Notes under the pieces: generated by a model
What the model saw: the letters and a program-made list of their open reading frames with translations, nothing else
The model's database searches: none
What the model was told of the DNA's origin: nothing
Made by a program: the position numbers and the translations under genes
From: Achromobacter xylosoxidans A8
Lineage (GTDB): Bacteria > Pseudomonadota > Gammaproteobacteria > Burkholderiales > Burkholderiaceae_B
Reading direction: 5' to 3'
DNA length: 64,000 nucleotides
Assembly: GCF_000165835.1 (NCBI RefSeq)
Contig: NC_014640.1
Coordinates: 6,758,001 to 6,822,000, forward strand
Shown: one piece after another, positions 59,452-64,000 of the stretch
Position numbering within the stretch: the first letter of the stretch is position 1
Layout: each line of letters begins with the position of its first letter

Positions 59452-60042
59452 TCAGAGAATAATGTTGCGCCGGCGCGCGCCGGTTTGCGAAAGAGGATGC
59501 TGTGCCGCCGCGCCAACGGCAGCGCCCATGCCCATCGCCCGCGCTGTGGAGGCGGCGCCCCCGTCCTGGGCGGCGGGCTCGTACCGCACCAGCGGGTTGT
59601 TGCGCAACAGGACCAGCAGGCGGCCGCTACGGTCTGTCCTGGCGCTGTCTTCCAGCGACTGTTGCGCGCGCTGCGCGAACTTGCGCAACTCGTCGGTCAG
59701 GTGCGTACGCAACGTGGCGGGAAAGCTCTCGATGTGCGCCAGGCGATGCAGGAAAGCCAGATGCTTGCGAGCATTCAGAATGGCGCGCACGACCTGGCTT
59801 TCGTCGTTGCCTATGCTCAGGTCACGGGTCAGGTGTTCCGAGCAGCGCATCAGACGCGCATTGAACTCTTCCGCCAGACGCTGTGAAAATAGCGTGACCA
59901 CGCCACCGCTGGCATTGAGTTCACCCGCACGCATCGCATCCAGGCAGGCCTCGTCTTGCAGCCCTTCCGACAAGCGATCCAGCCAGACAGACCACTGCGC
60001 ATAGCTGCGCGGCACATCGGCGGGCGCGGGCGCCGCGTTCAC
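59452..60042 (-). CDS. Uncharacterised protein of the AAA operon
   Basis: 196 residues; no family recognised. Mostly helical, rich in Leu/Ala/Arg, with 'FSQRLAEEFNARLMRCSEHL' and 'ILNARKHLAFLHRLAHIES'; the last 45 residues are Gly/Ala-rich and end in a basic patch. I start at GTG 60042, which overlaps the stop of the upstream small gene (GTGA). Nine bases separate it from the ATPase gene. Confidence 0.75.
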   Translation of the reverse strand: MNAAPAPADVPRSYAQWSVWLDRLSEGLQDEACLDAMRAGELNASGGVVTLFSQRLAEEFNARLMRCSEHLTRDLSIGNDESQVVRAILNARKHLAFLHRLAHIESFPATLRTHLTDELRKFAQRAQQSLEDSARTDRSGRLLVLLRNNPLVRYEPAAQDGGAASTARAMGMGAAVGAAAQHPLSQTGARRRNIIL

Positions 60043-60230
60043 TTGAAGCGGCGAATGAAGGGCGAGGCGGGCAACAGGTCCCACGCCGGCAGCGCTCCCG
60101 CCAGCGCATCGCGCGTATCGGCAGACGCCGGTACCGCGGCGCTTGCAGGCGCTGCAGCAGGGACGACGGCTGGCACTACAGGCCGCGATTCAGGCATAAG
60201 CGCGGGGTCCGGGGAAATCTGGCGGATCAT
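60039..60230 (-). CDS. Small Pro/Ala-rich protein of the AAA operon
   Basis: 63 residues, starting MIRQISPDPALMPESRPVV, with a disordered Ala/Pro/Val middle and a C-terminal segment 'PAWDLLPASPFIRRFK'. ATG 60230 has AAGGAACC upstream and lies ten bases after the membrane-protein gene, and its stop overlaps the next start. Coupling on both sides argues it is real; it could be a linker peptide of the complex. Confidence 0.65.
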   Translation of the reverse strand: MIRQISPDPALMPESRPVVPAVVPAAAPASAAVPASADTRDALAGALPAWDLLPASPFIRRFK

Positions 60231-60240
60231 CGTTGGTTCC

Positions 60241-61953
60241 TTAAGCCTTGACCATGACGCGGCGCACCGCGTCATGCGAAGAAAGCACGTGCTGTTCAGG
60301 GGAGATGCTTTCCAGCAGTTCGGCCACGCGGGTCGATATCGAGTCGCGGGCCGCAATATCGCGACGCAACTCGACCACTTCGGCCAAACACGCGCGCAGC
60401 GCATCGCCGGCCTGCTGGCGCAGCTTGGCATAGTTCGCCTTGACCGTCTTGCGTCTCGTCTCCATCTGGCGATGCGTGAGGTAGACCCACAACAGACCAG
60501 CGGCGCCCAGCAGCAGGGGCAAGATGCCCACGCTCACGGAACTCAGAACGAGGGCCGCGCTCAGCGCCGCGCCCAGCCAGTGCTTGGCCGTGAACTTGAT
60601 GGCGGCCAGATCGCCTGCCTCGCGCACGGCGATGGCGTCCTCCAGGCTGCGCAGCAGTTCGGCCTCGTTGTCGCCGTTTTGCGTGATGCCTTGCCAGTCT
60701 TCGATATCGAGATGCACGTCGGCCGGCACGGTCATGCGCGCCTTAGCGGTCACATCGGCATGACCGTCCAGGATCCAGTCTCGCGAATGCGCGACCGCGA
60801 ACCGTTGCGTGGCTCGCGTCACGTGCGAGACCTCGGGATGCATGGCCGCGTTGGTAAGCAGTTGGGTGAAATCGACTTCCTCGTCCAGCGCGGCGCTCTG
60901 CAGGTCGAAACGCTTCTGGGCGGCGCGGCGGTCGCCGCTTTCCTCGATGATGAGGCGGCACAACTCTTCCTGGCGGCGCAGCGGCAGCTCTTCGTCATCG
61001 AAACGCGTGACCAGCTTGCTCAACAGGTCGTCGACCGCCGCCAGCACGCTGGCGGCGGGACGGATCTCGCCCAGAAACACGCCTTCGAAGTGCGCCAACG
61101 CGGCGGCGTGCACGGCAACCCCGTTGATGGCTTGATTGAGCTCGGGCCAGGTCGGGCTCATGCGCTTGAGGTGCGGATAGCGGTTGCCGTGGTCCTCGTT
61201 GGGGGCCTTGGACAGCAGCGCGCGCCCCCATTGGTTGCGTTGCGCCTCGACGAACCCGGCCTGGGCCGACAACTCGTCGATCCAGTCGGCGATGCGCTTG
61301 GTGCAATGCAGGGCGACTTCCGCGCCAAATACGCCATTAGCCAGCGCATCGACCATGACCACAGTCTGGCGGTCAAGCTTGAACGGATTCTGCAAGCCGA
61401 AATAGCGATCCAGCCAGATGCGGTTGAGCTCGTTGCGGCCCGCGCGACGGGCGATCAGGGCGAAAAACAACGAGGTCTTCTCGTCGTCGCGACGTATGGC
61501 TTCGCTGAGCGCCCGCTCGGCCAGTCCGCGGTTGTCGCCCAACCAGGACGACAGCGCCACAAGCGCCGGCGCGAGCCAGTAGCGCGGCGCCGAGATCATG
61601 AGTTCTTCGGTCGCGCTGCGCAGCGTCTCGTTGCGCACGAGCTGGATATCCGAGGCCTGCAGGATGCCAGTAGCCTGGCGTCGCACGATTCCGTAGTACT
61701 CGTAGGTCGTGTCCAGCTCCTGGCGCACCTTCACCTGACGGGTTTCGGCTAGCGACAGCTCCTTGGCCTTCAGGTCGGACTCCACGAAGTCGGCGAACGC
61801 CTGCTCGAGCCTGGACAACTCGGCGCGCGTCTGGTTCAACTCCCGGCCCACCGAACCCACCTGGTCCGATACCGTGCCGATGTCGCCCTGCAAGCCGCGC
61901 AGTGAACCCAGGATGCTGCTCAGGTCTGCCGTCTGGATGATGCGATCTGCCAT
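60241..61953 (-). CDS. Coiled-coil membrane protein of the AAA operon
   Basis: 570 residues; no family recognised. N-terminal heptad coiled coil (about 20-75, 'VSDQVGSVGRELNQTRAELS'), a large helical middle (75-450), two adjacent membrane helices (about 455-495) and a second coiled coil at the C-terminus (about 495-545). The layout, coil-soluble-TM hairpin-coil, resembles scaffold or dynamin-like partner proteins without a GTPase motif. Ten bases from each neighbour. It would anchor the system at the inner membrane. Confidence 0.8.
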   Translation of the reverse strand: MADRIIQTADLSSILGSLRGLQGDIGTVSDQVGSVGRELNQTRAELSRLEQAFADFVESDLKAKELSLAETRQVKVRQELDTTYEYYGIVRRQATGILQASDIQLVRNETLRSATEELMISAPRYWLAPALVALSSWLGDNRGLAERALSEAIRRDDEKTSLFFALIARRAGRNELNRIWLDRYFGLQNPFKLDRQTVVMVDALANGVFGAEVALHCTKRIADWIDELSAQAGFVEAQRNQWGRALLSKAPNEDHGNRYPHLKRMSPTWPELNQAINGVAVHAAALAHFEGVFLGEIRPAASVLAAVDDLLSKLVTRFDDEELPLRRQEELCRLIIEESGDRRAAQKRFDLQSAALDEEVDFTQLLTNAAMHPEVSHVTRATQRFAVAHSRDWILDGHADVTAKARMTVPADVHLDIEDWQGITQNGDNEAELLRSLEDAIAVREAGDLAAIKFTAKHWLGAALSAALVLSSVSVGILPLLLGAAGLLWVYLTHRQMETRRKTVKANYAKLRQQAGDALRACLAEVVELRRDIAARDSISTRVAELLESISPEQHVLSSHDAVRRVMVKA

Positions 61954-61963
61954 GTCTGCCTAT

Positions 61964-62443
61964 TCAGTTTTCGATGATGGCGGTCTGACCGTTGACGCCC
62001 ACGGCGATCAGTTTGTCGGTGTAGACCTCGATAAATGCGTAGTAGCCGTTGCGCGCCAGCGACCGGGCCTGCTCCATGCCCTGGGGCAGGGCCTCGCCGC
62101 CCTTGAAATGCTGGATGATGCTGCCCGAACAACTCAGCGTATGGACCTCGTAAGGCGCGCCCAGAAAACATTTGGCGATGATGCCCAAAGGCCAGGCCTC
62201 GACATGCACGTCCGGGAATTCCTGACGGATCGCATCGATGAGCGCCTCGGTGGCGGCCCTGCTGTGGACATGCCCGCCGGCATCAAGACGAGTCATGGCT
62301 TCGACGTAGGCGGTCGATCGGCGCTGGCGCAGCCGGGCCTGCAATTCAGCGGGGTTCAGGCGGGCACGGGATGCCGTGCTGAGGCTCAAATCGGTCTTGA
62401 GCTCGACTTTGGGGACTGCCGCCCCAAGGATGGAACGCACCAT
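61964..62443 (-). CDS. Uncharacterised first protein of the AAA operon
   Basis: 159 residues, soluble, no family recognised. 'DAGGHVHSRAATEALIDAIR' and 'VEAWPLGIIAKCFLGAPYEV' are its most distinctive parts, with 'GGEALPQGMEQARSLARNGY' and 'YTDKLIAVGVNG' near the end. The ATG at 62443 opens the operon; the stop is ten bases before the next gene. Confidence 0.75.
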   Translation of the reverse strand: MVRSILGAAVPKVELKTDLSLSTASRARLNPAELQARLRQRRSTAYVEAMTRLDAGGHVHSRAATEALIDAIRQEFPDVHVEAWPLGIIAKCFLGAPYEVHTLSCSGSIIQHFKGGEALPQGMEQARSLARNGYYAFIEVYTDKLIAVGVNGQTAIIEN

Positions 62444-62901
62444 TTCGACTGACGAGCCGCGAAGGCCCCTGGACGCAAAAACTGTGACGGAGCGAAGCTT
62501 AACCCATTCTTACAAAAAATTTCGTAATGAACGGCCAGCGCGTACGGCGATTGCGAGCGCAAGAACCGGCCCGCGCCGCACGGACGCCCGCGATCAAAAC
62601 AGACGGAAATAAAAAAACCCCCGCCTGAGGCGAGGGTTTGCATGAACCGGCCAGTAGCGATCAAAATGGTTATACGCACTAGAAGATGTTGATAGACGCC
62701 TGGAACGCAGTGGGAAACTCTAGAATCGCTGAACAAAAGTGTTGGTAGCGGTGGCCCAGCGCCGTCCACTCTCCGTCGTTCTACGTGTTTTACGGTGTTT
62801 TGTGGGTAGCAGGCACTGTTGTTCCACAACCACAAACAAGCCACAGGCCACGCTCACATTACATAGCTTTTCTGTCAACAGAGCCTTCAGGCGACGAACC
62901 A
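62444..62901. other. Gap between hsdR and the AAA operon
   Basis: 458 bases without a convincing gene. Right part is clearly AT-richer. Minus-strand frames here end in Phe before a stop ('FPTAFQASINIF'), which could be a remnant of a longer gene, but nothing is certain. The left part must hold the promoter of the AAA operon; no clear -10/-35 pair was found. Confidence 0.4.
62611..62639 (-). terminator. Intrinsic terminator on the minus strand after hsdR
   Basis: On the minus strand: AAACCCTCGCC, loop TCA, GGCGGGGGTTT, then TTTT (11-bp stem with one G-T pair). It would end transcripts coming from hsdR and insulate the AAA operon. Confidence 0.85.
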
Positions 62902-64000
62902 TCAAGCCGCCTTCCGAGCAAGCTCATCCAGGATCCCAACGATCGCCTCCGCGTCCGCATCACGGAACGCGCCATCCAATCCTTCATGATGAATACTGGT
63001 GAATGGAGCGTCATAAAGTTGGCCGGGATCGACGGCTCCTTGCCGAGTAAGCCGCTCGATGATCATTTCCACAAAACGGATCTGCTGGCTGTTGTAGCGC
63101 GTGCTATCCAGGAAGATGCCAAAGGCCTCCTTGGCCGCGTTGCGATCCAGGCCTACCAGTGAGCGTATGAACTGCGGCAGCGACACCTCACCAAACTCCT
63201 GCACAAAGCGATCCCGGCCGCCTACCGCTTCGGCTTCGTAGACAAATCGCTCCAGCTCGGTCAGATCGGTCGGCGTCAAGGGTTTGGCGAAGCGTAGCTT
63301 GGCCATGGCGACGTGATTCTCATTGGCCCGTATCCAGGCCTCGACCTTGCGCTTGTACAGCGCAGTATTGATGCCAGTGCTGAAATCCCGCAGTTCGACC
63401 CTACTGGCCGCCCCGAGGACATCCTGCAAATCGGTGTAGACCGGCCCAATGGACTTGCGCTCGATGAATTGAATCAGGCCGCGTAGATGCTTACGCAGGT
63501 GCTCAATGATCGCCAGCGTGATGTCCTGCCAATAGGCTTCGGTCTGCACTTCCTGAATCAAAGGCAGCTCCTGCTTGACGGCCGGAATGCTCTGCACGTT
63601 CTCCAACGCCATGGCTAATTCAATCACCCGGTCACGATGACGGACGAAATCCTGGCTGTGCTGAACAATGGCGATCTGCAGGCCCAAGCAAGTCATGTCA
63701 AACAGCTTGGCGGTGATGTCTTCTTCGGGCAGTTGACTGGGCAAGCCCGCGACGTGGTCACGTAGTTCCACGTAATCCGTAGCACCAAGCGTGTTCCAAC
63801 GCCCTCTGTCGGTGAACTTGCTGACGTGCTCACGCTGCTCACGCACGAGGAAGTTATCCAGGTTCATCGCCGCCACTTCATCATGCAATTGGGTCTGCAA
63901 GGCTGCTTGCAAGCCTTCCAATGCGTTGTAAGCAGCAGTCCCCTCTTGCAGTGCACCGTTTCCACTTGGTGGCGCGTCAGGTAGCAGAGACAACAACTCC
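62902..64000 (-). CDS. hsdR: Type I restriction enzyme R subunit, C-terminal part (runs off the right edge)
   Basis: The last 365 or so residues of an HsdR-like protein; the frame is open to the window end, so the motor and nuclease domains lie outside. The region matches the helical C-terminal domain of EcoEI-type R subunits, ending 'QLYDAPFTSIHHEGLDGAF' and 'ADAEAIVGILDEL'. Composition is less GC-rich than its neighbours. It cleaves DNA at a distance from unmethylated sites together with HsdM/HsdS, which are expected to the right. Confidence 0.85.
   Translation of the reverse strand, partial: ELLSLLPDAPPSGNGALQEGTAAYNALEGLQAALQTQLHDEVAAMNLDNFLVREQREHVSKFTDRGRWNTLGATDYVELRDHVAGLPSQLPEEDITAKLFDMTCLGLQIAIVQHSQDFVRHRDRVIELAMALENVQSIPAVKQELPLIQEVQTEAYWQDITLAIIEHLRKHLRGLIQFIERKSIGPVYTDLQDVLGAASRVELRDFSTGINTALYKRKVEAWIRANENHVAMAKLRFAKPLTPTDLTELERFVYEAEAVGGRDRFVQEFGEVSLPQFIRSLVGLDRNAAKEAFGIFLDSTRYNSQQIRFVEMIIERLTRQGAVDPGQLYDAPFTSIHHEGLDGAFRDADAEAIVGILDELARKAA

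Noticed and set aside
62640-62760. Minus-strand frame ending in FPTAFQASINIF, possible 3' end of an outer-membrane protein gene
   Set aside because: Only a few residues with a terminal Phe; no further beta-barrel pattern upstream, so not enough to call a pseudogene.
1-64000. CRISPR arrays, tRNA or rRNA genes, transposases
   Set aside because: Looked for in the gaps; no regularly spaced repeats, cloverleaf-like sequences or transposase motifs were seen.

Overview
The window looks like a chromosome segment of a betaproteobacterium of the family Alcaligenaceae, most likely Achromobacter or a close Bordetella relative. The reasons are high GC with strong third-position GC, a Bug-type solute receptor, several DUF4148 (YPP-motif) secreted proteins, the fmdB-DUF502-aspS core order, and an O-antigen locus built around fnlABC, wbpL and wbpM. 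The genus call is an inference; no 16S or other rRNA is present.

Region 1 (1-14.3 kb, plus strand) is an O-antigen operon. It holds a cut-off Wzx flippase, a glycosyltransferase, a sugar amidotransferase with its own HisH/HisF ammonia-supplying pair, FnlA-FnlB-FnlC (UDP-L-FucNAc), a WbuB-type transferase, a short-chain reductase, the polyprenyl-phosphate sugar-phosphate transferase that starts the chain, a PglD-like acyltransferase and the membrane 4,6-dehydratase WbpM. Together they suggest an O unit with an FucNAc (probably amidino-FucNAc) residue built on a QuiNAc-type first sugar. The first 2.6 kb are clearly AT-richer than the rest.

Region 2 (14.4-27.5 kb, mainly minus strand) holds rfbB and rfbA, separated by three plus-strand genes (CoxG-like protein, MFS exporter, EamA transporter). 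It continues with a tightly overlapping cluster: two four-helix SMR-like membrane proteins, two methyltransferases, an epimerase-GT2 fusion, a split transketolase, and a GT-C membrane glycosyltransferase. I read this as an undescribed system that makes a modified, perhaps carbon-branched, sugar, loads it on a lipid carrier, flips it and attaches it in the periplasm.

Region 3 (27.8-34.5 kb, minus) is housekeeping: clsB with an EEP-family phosphatase, aspS, DUF502, FmdB and an Na+/H+ antiporter. Region 4 (34.7-39.5 kb) is a divergent catabolic locus (M81 peptidase and Bug receptor against an aminotransferase and an RpiR regulator). Region 5 (39.5-44.1 kb, minus) is an uncharacterised lipid operon in which a KAS III enzyme is fused to a heme-oxygenase-like domain and sits with two membrane histidine-box oxygenases.

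Region 6 (44.2-57.6 kb) is mixed metabolism: a DapA-family aldolase, msrC, a PLP aminotransferase, ubiA, DUF1090, DUF4148 proteins, a saccharopine-dehydrogenase-like enzyme, a GlcC-like regulator divergent from glcB with two visible operators, and two TetR regulators each with visible palindromes. Region 7 (57.9-62.4 kb, minus) is a compact five-gene operon of unknown function (three cytosolic-looking proteins, a coiled-coil membrane protein and a Ycf46-like AAA ATPase). It lies next to Region 8, the 3' part of a type I restriction hsdR gene that runs off the right edge.

No tRNA, rRNA, CRISPR array or transposase was seen. An ~85-bp intergenic repeat occurs twice, each time directly after a stop codon.
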